Shown here: positions 1 through 16,100 of the stretch, in pieces
Layout: the number at the start of each line of letters is the position of its first letter
Position numbering within the stretch: position 1 is the stretch's first letter
Assembly (NCBI GenBank): GCA_964019055.1
Contig: OZ025212.1
Coordinates: 4,802,766 to 4,866,765 of the forward strand
Length of the DNA stretch: 64,000 nucleotides
From: Anthopleura xanthogrammica
Lineage: Eukaryota > Cnidaria > Anthozoa > Actiniaria > Actiniidae
Direction of reading: 5' to 3'
Position numbers and translations under genes: made by a program
Notes under the pieces: model-generated
The model's database searches: none
The model's input: only the letters and a program-made list of their open reading frames with translations
What the model was told of the DNA's origin: nothing

Positions 1-175
1 ACTTGGAAAGTCAGGACACGGCTATCTCACAGATCGAATTGAAATTTAGCATGTTAGATTTTGCCCCGGAGAAGAACTCGCTTGAATCAAGTAGGGAGAG
101 ACCTAACAAACTCTACTCATATGAGATGCCAGAGGTGAGAGAAGAATGCACTACTGCTACGCCATCCTTAATATC
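1..175 (-). repeat. tRNA-type SINE copy, 5'-truncated by window edge
   Basis: On the minus strand this matches the recurrent SINE of the window: a tRNA-like head, a middle block ending in the GGAGGGAGG/CCTCCCTCC stretch, and a tail reading towards GTGAGTTAGCCGTGTCC. The plus strand shows the tail complement CAGGACACGGCTATCTCAC at 10-30. The apparent 95-residue reading frame here is only the SINE read through. Better-preserved copies lie at 10763-11012, 19462-19655 and 61963-62305. Confidence 0.65.
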
Positions 176-544
176 CAATCCATCAAACATGAAATTTTAC
201 TCTGGCAAATCATTAACCCTTCGCCTAGCTAAAGAACCTCTATGCTTTCGGTGTAGAATTTTTGGTGGGGAATTTAAAGTAAGTTATTAAAATGATAGCA
301 AATACTTCGTATAAGAAAAAGTTTCACGGGTTGAAAGTTTCGGCTCACTCGTTAACACTCTTTCAATTTATACTTCGAAAACTTCCAAAGATTTTTATTT
401 GTATTTTTAAAGAAAATACATAAATCGTGTTGTATAGGTATACAAAAATTAATTATAAAATAAAGAGAGAAAAATTCACAAACTGTTAAAAAATAGTGAG
501 TGCGAATCATAGAAATTTGATTATGTAATAGTTATATTGAATAA

Positions 545-693
545 ATAATGGTAATTGAACTAAGTGGAGTGCAATTTGGTCTGATATCAAACGCGCGATA
601 ACAAAATCACACGACCGCGTAGCGGGAGTGTGATTTGTAATCGCAAGTTTGATATCAGACCAAAATTGCACGACACAAAGTTCAATTATCACT
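545..693. repeat. Short hairpin (MITE-like) element
   Basis: A near-perfect palindrome. The left arm contains TTGGTCTGATATCAAAC and the right arm contains GTTTGATATCAGACCAA, with a short GC-rich loop around 612-630 and outer arms AATTGAAC / GTTCAATT. It has no coding capacity; the 61-residue minus-strand frame across it is a by-product. Confidence 0.7.
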
Positions 694-1053
694 TTATTAT
701 ATCCATTTTGAAATCATACTAGATAGACACTAAATTTGTGATAAATACAAAAGTATTTATTCACAAATAGCCAGTATTTTGTTTCTTTTTGTAACAAAAA
801 ATTCCAGTCAAACTTGAGAAAAGCTACATTTTATGTTCCTTATTTGCTGTAATCTGATTGGCTGATTACATACAATCCTGTAATCTGATTGGTTACCTTT
901 TCTAGTGTTGCATTGTGATTGGCTGACAAAAAGATGCGATTCGGACTCAAAATAGTGCGATTCGGACTCAAAATAGTGCGATTCGTGCTTGAATCAATCT
1001 ACTGAGAGCCAATCAGATTACAGGATTTGCTAGTGATTTCAAAGTGGATATAA
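694..1053. repeat. Short inverted-repeat element with 21-bp tandem core
   Basis: The left end TTATTATATCCATTTTGAAA and the reverse complement of the right end (TTATTATATCCACTTTGAAA) match. Inside are inverted blocks built on AATCTGATTGGCT and its complement (about 850-1020) and nearly three tandem copies of GCGATTCGGACTCAAAATAGT at 935-990. It is non-autonomous, and it sits directly against the hairpin at 545-693. Confidence 0.55.
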
Positions 1054-1553
1054 TAATACTTAGAATCTGATTGGGTGAATAGACGGCTGCATTGGTCAAA
1101 TTAATGACTTGTTAAAAAAAGTTTCACTGTTTTCAGTCGACGAAGAATAAAATACCGCTTAAAATTTCGGGAATTTCAAGTCTTACTGTTTTTTTCTTCT
1201 CTTTTTTTCTGAGCGTAATAAATATCGATTTCCCCTTCGATTTTCCAGCTTGTTTTGGCTGGTTTCCGCTAAAAAGAGAAAGCTCGATTTGTGAGCCTGT
1301 TATGGCTCAATAACAACCGGAAGACCGATGAATTTAAATGTCGTCACAACAGAACACAGGCTTAACTCGTTGAAAATAATGTTCAAATCGATGGGCAGAG
1401 TTCATGATTCGGAACAGCTAGTCTTCATAAAAATAATTTTCTAGCGTTCCTAGCTTCACATTTGACGATGTCTTGAGATGTCATAGAAAATGATAGTTAA
1501 TATAAGATAAATAAATGTCTACTTCTTGCTATAGAATTAGCTCTCGTCGGTAG

Positions 1554-2052
1554 CATAGTTAATGGAGTGGAATGGTTTGGAAACCTATTGTTCTAGGTTT
1601 TTGTTTGGCGAGCGATGTTGAAGAGGTACCATCACGTGATATTGACCGTGCACAATGAACGAAAGCAAGTATGGCTGAAAATACTAGTTTCCGTACTATT
1701 TTCATGTACGAACATTTTGAAAGTGTAAAATTTTCATTCAAAGATTACAAAGAAGAGGGTAAATAATTCCGCGCAGATACAGTTAAATTATTAGATGATA
1801 GATAAGAAAGCGTTCAAAAAGGTGATTACCCTTTTCAGTAAACAATTAATTTTTATCATATAGAATTAATTAAGAAATATCTCCTATTTCATAACATTTT
1901 TGAGGAAAAAACGTCTATGTTCTCTAATTTACGATGAACAAACGCTACAACTTTTTCTTCTCTGTGCACGGTCAACGTCATATAACAATAGAAAAGGTTG
2001 AACAAAAACCTAGAACAATAGGTTTCCAAACCATTCCACTCCATTAACTATG
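1554..2052. mobile_element. 499-bp MITE with CA...TG ends and 7-bp target duplication
   Basis: The ends are CATAGTTAATGGAGTGG and CCACTCCATTAACTATG; the inverted repeats continue for about 50 bp. It is flanked by TCGGTAG at 1547-1553 and 2053-2059, a perfect 7-bp duplication. If CA/TG were not element ends, a 9-bp reading GTCGGTAGC is possible. A near-identical copy lies in inverted orientation at 24684-25181. The 60-residue minus-strand frame inside belongs to the element and is not a gene. Confidence 0.85.
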
Positions 2053-2480
2053 TCGGTAGCTATGAAATTGCTGAAGGACAGAAAATTGAGAAAAACAGCT
2101 AAAACCGAACCAAAGATTGAATTCATTTTCAAGTTTCTCTCAAATACCTGAAAGTAAGCGTATATCCGCCAAAATACAGTATTTTTTATGCTAAATTGTG
2201 TAATTCGCTGTGCTGTTTTCGGATTATCTTAAAATATACTAAATATTACTAACTTTCAGATGTTTCATCGCATTTTCATTCCCCGCTGTACGAAAAATAA
2301 GCCGCCAGTAAAGCAGTGACTAGTTTTCGATTTAAACAAGTACAATTTCTACGTTTTCAGAGATGAAATTATGTAATTCTTTGAGTTGAGTTTACGATTT
2401 AAAACTGACAGCTCATAATTTCCAACATCGTATGGCAAGATAAACCTAAGCGAAGTTTAGAATAACCATGTAGCTCTTAC

Positions 2481-2538
2481 CTTGTGTTGAAATGGCAGCG
2501 ATCAGAAGAACTAGCAAAAATATCACTGCTTTCTTCAT
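2481..2538 (-). CDS. Signal-peptide first exon of a secreted protein (partial gene)
   Basis: ATG at 2538 on the minus strand opens 19 codons and one base, encoding MKKAVIFLLVLLIAAISTQ, a basic start followed by a hydrophobic core: a typical signal peptide. It ends CAA G at a strong donor gtaaga (phase 1). The first exon of the SEA-domain gene at 8206 has the same layout: a signal peptide ending CAA G followed by gtaaga, and the two share an upstream block (2579-2613 and 8236-8269). This suggests a tandem paralogue. No further exon could be recognised between 2480 and 1, so the rest lies left of the window, or the exon is a relic. Family beyond this unknown. Confidence 0.45.
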
Positions 2539-2578
2539 CTTTACTGTACGCTCTTCGTTCTAAAATAAAATCTCCCCT

Positions 2579-2613
2579 TTGCATGAGGTTAGCGCTTCTT
2601 CGGTCTGCTGGAG
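2579..2613 (-). promoter_or_regulatory. Upstream block shared with the SEA-gene promoter
   Basis: On the minus strand CTCCAGCAGA (2613-2604) is followed after 16 bases by CTCATGCAA (2587-2579). The same two strings occur in the same order 15 bases apart at 8269-8236, also just upstream of a signal-peptide exon. It may be a shared promoter element or residual homology from gene duplication. Confidence 0.5.
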
Positions 2614-2689
2614 TTCCTACCACCAGCGGTGTTAATGTATTCTTTTAAGGATTTTATGCAAATGTATAGAAATTGTTTGTTTTCCCTGA

Positions 2690-3722
2690 AATTTATGGTC
2701 GTCAATTTATCCCTGGCGATGTATGACACCCTCCCGCGATCCAATTTTATCGTGTCAGCGGTTGTGTAATCTAATTATATGCATAATACATACGTAATGC
2801 AATACCTGGGTCACGCTAGAATTTATTACACTTGAGTACTCAGAATCTTTTTTTTTTCCTATAGAGGGAGAGATTATTATTATTGAGTTCAGTTGAACCC
2901 TTAATAAAATCTAAATTGCATCCCTTGGTATTACCTGCTCAGCTGAAATTGTTAACTTTTCACTTATGCTTAACTTTTTTGAGAATAAACATTATTTAAT
3001 TACTGAATTAACTCAAATTCGTTGCATATTTTCTAAAGAAAAGATCTAGAAATATTATTGAAATACTATTGAGGCCAAATCAGTTAAATCAAATATTTTG
3101 AATTGTTTTGAAAAATTAACTATGACTGGTTATGAGTATTTGTTTCGTTATCTTGTATGAAAATCATAATGTAGAATGTTTTGATTAAATCAGTCTGTAC
3201 AAAAAAATACCTCTACTTAAAAAAATATACATTATGGACAGTGAAAAAACGGTCTGGACAGGGCTTCAGAAAAGTCAAGCCCAATGCAGCTTGAATTGCG
3301 TGAAAATATTGTCCGCATTTGCTTTCTATAGAAGAGTTATAACGTATATTACTTTTATTAATTATTTTACCTTCAATGAACCCATAGCAAAAGTTTCCCT
3401 CCCTTCGAAATTCTGATGCAAATGATTTTGAAGAAAGTCAACCTCCTGATTTTTAAGCTCCGAAGAGTGCGAAGACTGAGACATTTTAGACTGAGATATT
3501 TTATCTTTAAATCAGTTGTGCAAGCAAATATGGATTTCGCAAATCAATTTAAGTTATTTATAAATTTTATTTCGGTGTCATCTGGAAAATGAAGGCGAGC
3601 GTGACCATGTATTATGTATTATGTATTATGCATATAATTAGATTACACAACCGCTGACACGATAAAGTTGGATCGCGGGAGGGTGTCATACATCGCCAGG
3701 GATAAATTGACGACCGAAATTT
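2690..3722. mobile_element. About 1-kb element with ~100-bp terminal inverted repeats
   Basis: The left end 2697-2795 (GGTCGTCAATTTATCCCTGG, then CACCCTCCCGCGATCCAA) recurs inverted at 3612-3716. The core between the arms is AT-rich and encodes nothing recognisable, so this is a non-autonomous DNA transposon. No clear target duplication was found. It lies between the signal-peptide exon and repeat copy B. Confidence 0.7.
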
Positions 3723-3772
3723 ATAGTACCATATCACAATAGGTGACGTATTGGTTACCATGGTGAAGGGTT

Positions 3773-4058
3773 TCCGGGTTGAAAGTTTCGGGTCACTCGT
3801 TAACACTCTTTCAATTTATACTTCGAAAACTTCCAAAGATTTTTATTTGTATTTTTAAAGAAAATACATAAATCGTGTTGTATAGGTATACAAAAATTAA
3901 TTATAAAATAAAGAGAGAAAAATTCACAAACTGTTAAAAAATAGTGAGTGTGAATCATAGAAATTTGATTATGTAATAGTTATATTGAATAATACTTAGA
4001 ATCTGATTGGGTGAATAGACGGCTGCATTGGTCAAATTAATGACTTGTTAATTGGGCA
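3773..4058. repeat. Repeat copy B (uninterrupted version of copy A)
   Basis: Near-identical to 325-543 joined directly to 1052-1113, through the stretch ATAATACTTAGAATCTG. It gives the empty-site sequence for the insertion in copy A. Confidence 0.7.
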
Positions 4059-4669
4059 ACGTAATTGGTTAAATATACTGCTGTCGTTGATTGGTCTGTC
4101 AGCTTGCTAATCTTGAATGCATTAAAAAAAAGTTTAATTTACTTGACTCAAGTTCTTTTAAGACTCTAGTTAAAATCTTTCCACACTTGAAACAGCATAA
4201 CCTATCTTCACATCTGTGAGAGGGCCTCCTTGAGCTCAGCAGGCGCTGGCAAGACGATTCAACATTTTGTCTGAAGCTGATCGTTATCTGAAAACATAAC
4301 ATACAATCTGACATAAATATATTATTTTTTGGAAAATCAAATGGACGAAAAGTGGGGTCAAGATATCCAGCTGGTCTGAAATATTGACGTTGAAAGGATG
4401 ATACTGCAAAACTGAGGTGTCATGAAACCTGGGAAAGTTGCTCTAGCATTTACGTCAAATTCATACTGGTCGACACTACAGAAAATATCTCGCAGAGCAC
4501 AAAATCTCAACAATACCTAAACAAAATAGCGAAGAAGCAGGCAGAGTTTCTTATATAATTGTAGCGAATAGGCTACTAACGGTGACACACCGGTTTTGCA
4601 AATTTTCTCGATTCTGATCGGCAAACATATTTTCTCAGATCAGCTGAATTGCTGGCCCAGGGAAACCCA

Positions 4670-4820
4670 GGGTTTCACTTGACGTCATTTCCTGTTCGTA
4701 CTAAACGTTCATAAGCTGAATCGCAAGTTTTGAATAATTTCTAGTTGACAGCAAATGGTGGTCAGTGTTTGACAACCATTTGGAGCAGAGACTTTTGTCA
4801 GCTGATTGAAACCCAGCAAT
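4670..4820. repeat. Interspersed repeat, GGGTTTCACTTGACGTC family
   Basis: Begins GGGTTTCACTTGACGTCA and ends CAGCTGATTGAAACCCAGC, so the outermost bases are inverted (GGGTTTCA/TGAAACCC). Related copies lie at 13376-13772 (interrupted), 30261-30443 and 60833-61000. It is a short non-coding element. Confidence 0.65.
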
Positions 4821-5250
4821 ATATACCCTCTCCTCTTCCTCCTTCCCTCCAATATTGTTCGTAAATTAGGAATAGATTGTCCACTAGCTATCGTAATCTG
4901 ATTGTGTTCAGCGGTCTTACCGGCCAGTTTCTTCATGGAACTAATGGAGGGACTGGTCCTGATGTGCTTATGTCGATTCCTATGAACATGAAAATTATAC
5001 AATTAGCAATACTCCAATAGTAAGTCTAAATTACCATTTAGCAGTAGCTAAAAATTTTTTTTTTCTAAAAATTATTTTTAATAATAATTTTTTTTTTAAA
5101 TTAAAAAAAAAAAAATTAGCAGTAGCTCGCGGAAAGATGAAAATTTGACCAGGATGTCTGACAAATAAGATTTCGTCTACTCGAACAATCATTTTGCGCC
5201 CTACATATTAGAACTCAAACTGTCAGTGCTTGAGCTCTGAATTAATGGAA
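4821..5250. other. Intergenic stretch, no gene seen
   Basis: Apart from an A/T-homopolymer patch at 5048-5115, nothing recognisable was found. A minus-strand frame across 4709-5002 has no family resemblance and no splice context that I trust. Confidence 0.4.
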
Positions 5251-5388
5251 TAGACCCCTTGCAGCACGTCGGAATGCAGCTCAATTTGCGGAGGACAAAA
5301 CAATAGGTTCCAATTCTCGGGAGATTGAAATTCTTTTGTTTTGTTCTCCAAATTGAGCTGCTTTGACATCACGTAAAAGGGGACTATA
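5251..5388. mobile_element. Hairpin MITE, TAGACCCCTTGCA family (copy 1)
   Basis: Starts TAGACCCCTTGCAGCACGTC and ends with the near inverted form; the inner arms are GCTCAATTTG(c)GGAGGACAAAACAA and its complement. Other copies: 8668-8801, 17221-17363, 25983-26110, and truncated ones at 27966-28049 and 47692-47800. Confidence 0.75.
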
Positions 5389-5590
5389 GCCCACTTTCGA
5401 TATTCTGGTTGATTCATCACGCACAAAGTAATTCAAGGCAAGGCTGTGGGGAAACAAAAGAATATATTAGGATTACTCCATTGTTTCTCCGGAGCCTCGC
5501 CTTGGATTGCTTTGGGCGTGATCACTCAACTAGAATATTGAAAGTGGGCTATTTAAACGGCCAAGCTTTGAATTCAGGAAAAACTATGGC

Positions 5591-8206
5591 TCACCTCTTG
5601 CACTTACAGATTACCACAACACTGACAACTACCACAACTGCTACGATGAGTATAGCAACGATGATGAGCACTTGTTGCTTGGATGCTGTGTTAAACGTGG
5701 ACAATAGCACATTATTTATGTATCATGTCATAGGCAGTAAAAATAATAGATAGTAAAAATAACAGATAGTTTTGAATGAAGAAAATTTTCAAATTATGTT
5801 CTTCAATACTTACAATGAGCACTAGAATATTTTGGGCAGGCCTCTTGGCAAGTGGTCTCTCTGGTCTGAGACACACCATCACACGATGCCGTCACTTCAG
5901 TGCATTCACGAGTTTGTTGGACATTCCTGTTGTATTTGTCGTTATGACACTTAGAACTGCATTCATCTGACTTGGTAATCCATGATGTTAGATTAACACC
6001 TGAAGAAAACAAAGACATACGCCGTTTGGTTCACTTTTCCTTGTCTAAGAAGTCTGTATGTGGCATTCCTCAAGGCTCTTTTTGGGACCTTTGATGCAGT
6101 TGTAAAATACATGTATAGATAACAAGGAACAAGGAATCCTTGAATGAACACCAACGATCATGGCTAAAACTGAAGGTCCCTTAATTAGCCACTTTGAATG
6201 GCGTTCCTCAAGGTTCTTTTCTTGGGCCTTTTATGCCCAAAAAGTTTGAACTATATCATCGAAATTGCTGAAAGTACCTGAAAAACTTTGAGTAACCACC
6301 AACGATCCTTGCTCAATCTGAAGGTCTTTTAACTGGCCAGTTTGAATGGCGTTGCGCAAGGTTTTTTCTAGGTCCTTCGAGCTATTGCCTAAGCTCTGGG
6401 ATGTGTAAACTACCTCAAATTGAGCAACAATGCTGCCTTTAGTGAAGATGATATTCCTTATGCCCTCTATTGCTATTTTCAAGACCTTCGCAATCTAGGC
6501 GATAAAAGATCAAATCAAAATCAAAACGATTGGCACCTTGAAAAGAAGTATTTCTTCCGCTTTACAATTATTCCACTTAAAAGATTCCGACAAACTTAAA
6601 TAAAGGATACCTACCAGTTTGACAAAGTTGTCATGTATTCTTTTGTAAGCTTGTGTGCTTCTGTCAGCAAATTCCTCCTTCCACTCCTTCAGCATCCTCA
6701 ACTTTATTTTGGCAATTTTTTCTAAGAGTATAATATAAAAGTCAAAAACAGCGAAACAAGTTCGTGATAACAATTTTATGATTTGGATACGAACCTGCAC
6801 GTTTTCTACACATGCAGGGTGTGTAATGATTCTTGGAAGAATGAGGCCCCCGTGATGGATGAGGTCCCGATGGATGAGGTCTTGATGGATGATGTCTTGA
6901 TGAATGAGGTCTTGATGAATGAGGTCTTGATGGATGATGTCTTGATGAATGAGGTCTTGATGGATGTGGTCTTGATTGATGAGGTCTTGATGAATGAGGT
7001 CCCGATGGATGAGGTCTTGATGGATGAGGTCTTGATGGAGGAGGTCCCGATGGATGAGGTCCCGATGGAGGAGGTCCTGATGGATGAGGTCTTGATGGAT
7101 GAGGTCTTGATGGATGATGTCTTGATGGATGAGGTCCCGATGGAGGAGGTCCTGATGGATGAGGTCCCGATGGATGAGGTCCTGATGGATGAGGTCCTGA
7201 TGGATGAGGTCTTGATGGAGGAGGTCTTGAGGGATGAGGTCCCGATGGATGAGGTCCCGATGAATGAGGTCCTGATGGATGAGGTCCCGATGGATGAGGT
7301 CCCGATGAATGAGGTCCTGATGGATGAGGTCCCGATGGAGGAGGTCCCGATGGATGAGGTCCCGATGGATGAGGTCTTGATGGAGGAGGTCCCAATGAAT
7401 GAGGTCTTGATGGATGAGGTCTTGATTGATGAGGTCTTGATGGAGGAGGTCCCGATGGATTAGGTCCCGATGAATGAGGTCCTGATGGATGAGGTCTTGA
7501 TGAATGAGGTCTTGATGGAGGAGGTCCCGATGGATGATGTCTTGATGAATGAGGTCCTGATGGATGAGGTCCCGATGGATGAGGTCTTGATGGATGAGGT
7601 CTTGATGGATGGGACCATCCTGGTGTTGCAGTTGGTTTCATGGCATCATTACATATGCAAGGACCTTTACCATATCGCCAGCCCATCTGAGGACGTACGG
7701 TTGTGCGTCCATCTGGCTTTTTCTTGATGGCTTGGACCACTAGAATAGAATAAAAACCATTAAACCAATAAGAGGAACTGATGCTAATGCTAAAAATCCT
7801 AACATCCTTATAGAAAAATGACTTTGGTGATCAACTTCATTGTCTGCTTCGTGCAGAAAAATACAAGCAGGGTTGCATAGCAAGTATTTGTCGAAACCAA
7901 AAAATGCAAAATTTTAAATTAATTTCTTGGTTAGATCCTCGCCGTAGCTTGCTAAGTCCGCATGTCAAAAGTGGCTAATAGCTAACAGTTTGGTAGAATT
8001 TCCTTGTGAAGACTGGATTATTGGCCATTTTGACATACGCAATACTTCTATGATCTATGAGACTAGACGCACAAACATGGACCTGTTTGGATTACGTTTT
8101 TAGGAAAGAATTCTCTGGTCAACAAGAATACTTTGTGCGTCTTACCTTGGAGCAATGCTGTAGTCACAAGAATAAAACACAGTGAAATCCTTACAAATTC
8201 CTTCAT
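5591..8206 (-). CDS. Secreted/anchored SEA-TSP1 protein with His-Pro-Ser repeat stalk
   Basis: Six coding exons, reading down from 8206: 8206-8146, 7739-6795, 6721-6615, 6494-6278, 5999-5814, 5685-5591. All junctions are GT-AG and in phase (1611 nt, 536 aa). Order along the protein: signal peptide (1-24); short Cys-containing lead (25-61, GPCICND); about 51 pentapeptides of HPSGP/HPSRP type (62-317); a CMCRKR junction; a SEA domain (about 336-440) with the conserved GSIVAQFEVVY strand and a second GSLVVTQ strand; a TSP1-like Cys-rich segment (445-500, CSSKC...RECT...SCDG...CQEACP); a membrane helix rich in V/I (508-531); tail CKCKR, stop. The SEA cleavage motif GSVVV is changed to GSIVA, so autoproteolysis is doubtful. 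Likely a mucin-like cell-surface or mucus protein; function inferred from architecture only. Confidence 0.85.
6058..6240 (-). pseudogene. Degenerate tandem copies of SEA exon 4 within intron 4
   Basis: On the minus strand the 3' half of exon 4 (AACGCCATTCAAACTGGCCAG and following) is repeated about 147 bases downstream (6120-6240) as AACGCCATTCAAAGTGGC followed by TAA in the exon frame. A shorter third trace lies around 6058-6090. The copies keep the segment over the GGATCGTTGGTGG-like strand but lack an open frame, so they are decayed internal duplications and not usable exons. Confidence 0.7.
6852..7613 (-). repeat. 15-bp coding minisatellite, ~51 units
   Basis: The plus-strand unit is GATGGATGAGGTCTT or GATGGATGAGGTCCC, in perfect 15-base register across 760 bp with base changes only. 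On the minus strand each unit gives H-P-S-R/G-P, the R or G choice set by the CTT/CCC variant. The array lies wholly in exon 2 of the SEA gene, and the frame is never lost. The plus-strand frame (MDEVL repeats) is the antiparallel by-product. Confidence 0.95.
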
Positions 8207-8235
8207 TTTTCCTCTACGATGTATTTTTTTAATGC

Positions 8236-8269
8236 TTGCATGAGTCTACCCACTTTATATCTGCTGGAG
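8236..8269 (-). promoter_or_regulatory. Core promoter of SEA gene: TATA box and shared block
   Basis: On the minus strand CTCCAGCAGA (8269-8260) runs into ATATAAAG (8260-8253), a TATA box about 50 bases before the ATG at 8206, followed by CTCATGCAA (8244-8236). The two outer strings recur upstream of the signal-peptide exon at 2538, where the TATA box is not conserved. Confidence 0.5.
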
Positions 8270-8667
8270 GCTGCCTAGAAACAATGGTTGCATAAATCCG
8301 TCTATGCAAATTCGCAGGAGCTTGTCGGTGTTCTATTTTAGTGTTAAAAAATCAAAACAACGAACAATTGGGGCATTAGTTCCCAAGATGAAAGAAAAGC
8401 CTTACTTAATGCAAGAGTGAGTTTCGTACGATTCTTTTTGTTTGGTATGTACAACTGTACAATAATATTAAAAACATTATTTACCTCTTCTATGATTTAC
8501 ATCAAGAGAGCATAAATATGCTCTCTTATTTACCTTCAAAAAATAAGAGAACGAATAGAATAAATAATACCGGCTTTTGAAATTAAGCAAATTGAATTTT
8601 GACTTATTCATGAATATCAAGATTATGAATTTTTCATCATCATCATCGAAAGCTATTCGTTTGATAA

Positions 8668-8801
8668 TAGACCCCTTGCAGCACGTCAGTATGCAGTTCA
8701 ATTTGGAGGACAAAACAATAGGTTCCAATTTTCAGGAGTTTGAAATTCTTTTATTTTGCCCTCCAAATTGAGCTACATTCCGACGTGCTACAAGGGGTCT
8801 A
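8668..8801. mobile_element. Hairpin MITE, TAGACCCCTTGCA family (copy 2)
   Basis: The best-preserved copy: it starts TAGACCCCTTGCAGCACG and ends GTGCTACAAGGGGTCTA, with nearly complementary arms around a short loop. Flanked by A/T-rich sequence. Confidence 0.8.
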
Positions 8802-9594
8802 TTCTCTCGATATCAATAGGCAACCTGCATCTCAGCTCACAGTGCACTCTGAGAAACTGAGTCAGCGGATGGAACAGCGAAATCAAGTAAATATCAAAAG
8901 AAATTTATCTGTTATTTACGTCTGTTGAAATACTTCCATTTTCATAGAAAATGCCGAAGGAAATATTGTCAGGTGAATTTTTAGAGGAGCCAAAATGCGA
9001 TAAGGACACCGTTTCCCATCATGAAACCAGTCATATTTTACTTGAAAAGACCCTTTGCAATATTGGGTACTAAATAAAAGAATCCCCGTCTCTTGAGGAT
9101 TGGAATCATTTTGATGATGATATTTTTTATTGTTTTGACACCAAGGTAGGGATTAGCGTAAGGGGTCAAGATTGTAATCCCTAAAGATGGGCGCTTATGC
9201 CCAAAAGCTCGGAAATAAATTATTCTATGGTTGAAGAAACATCTAGTTAATAAGGGGTCAAGATTGTTCAAAATGTTTAAAATTGAGCCTCGTATGTATT
9301 TCTGTGCTGACGTACAGTCAATATGCTTTTTCACAGATTACGCGCTCACTACACATTTGAACAACGTATTGACCTTCACATCAAAATTTCCTTTTCCAAG
9401 ATGAGTATGATTACGCGTAGATTTTGTGCGCACAACAGCATATCGTTTGGCGTTATTTTCTAAAATTAGTGACGTCCTTGGAAGCGCGCGCTCAGATAAT
9501 TCTTATTTACACAACATTGAGACAAGAGACAATGACATCCTCTTCGAGGCTCAGCTAAACTTGCAATCATAGGCTGCGCGCGCGCATCAATAAA
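8802..9594. other. Intergenic, nothing recognised
   Basis: A divergent gap between the minus-strand SEA gene and the plus-strand LRR gene. The string AAGGGGTCAAGATTGT is present twice (9158-9172 and 9252-9267), and there is a short CG-rich stretch near 9575-9585. No coding exon or RNA gene recognised. Confidence 0.4.
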
Positions 9595-9674
9595 TGACGT
9601 CATTGATCAAATTAATAGTACAGTGACGTCATCTCATTCCAGAGTCGATTAAGGCTCAAGGCTGTATATACAGC
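9595..9674 (+). promoter_or_regulatory. Paired CRE palindromes and TATA motif of LRR-EGF gene
   Basis: Perfect CRE/ATF palindromes TGACGTCA lie at 9595-9602 and 9624-9631, 29 bases apart, followed by GTATATAC at 9664-9671 and the start codon at 9690. Spacing suggests a short 5' UTR and possible cAMP/ATF-type control. Binding is inferred from the motif only. Confidence 0.5.
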
Positions 9675-9689
9675 TTTGCAGCCAATGAT

Positions 9690-16100
<6,411 letters not shown>

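Larger units (their letters stand above)
325..1113. repeat. Repeat copy A, split by nested insertion
   Basis: Positions 330-543 and about 1052-1113 match a second copy at 3773-4058 almost base for base, but copy B is continuous where copy A carries about 510 extra bases (545-1051). The insert is therefore a later insertion into an older repeat. AATAA flanks the insert on both sides and occurs once in copy B, so it could be the target duplication. Confidence 0.7.

Noticed and set aside
1559..1741. 60-residue minus-strand frame with a hydrophobic stretch
   Set aside because: Lies inside a MITE whose second copy at 24684-25181 does not preserve a useful frame.
2043..2145. Minus-strand frame starting MNSIFGSVLAVF with signal-peptide look
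   Set aside because: Only about two dozen codons; even without the neighbouring MITE the original sequence reaches a stop two codons later, and no donor follows.
4099..4314. Minus-strand frame with a CCFKCG cysteine cluster after an acceptor-like TTTTCAG
   Set aside because: No partner exons, no donor and no family match; too weak to call an exon.
6045..6245. Plus-strand GVPQGS/GIPQGS strings resembling reverse transcriptase
   Set aside because: They are the reverse complement of degenerate copies of SEA exon 4; upstream and downstream alignment supports the exon origin.
6783..7727. Plus-strand frames of repeated MDEVL/MNEVL
   Set aside because: Antisense of the HPSGP-coding minisatellite; the minus strand has a signal peptide, splice sites and domains, the plus strand has none and is interrupted by a stop near 7461.
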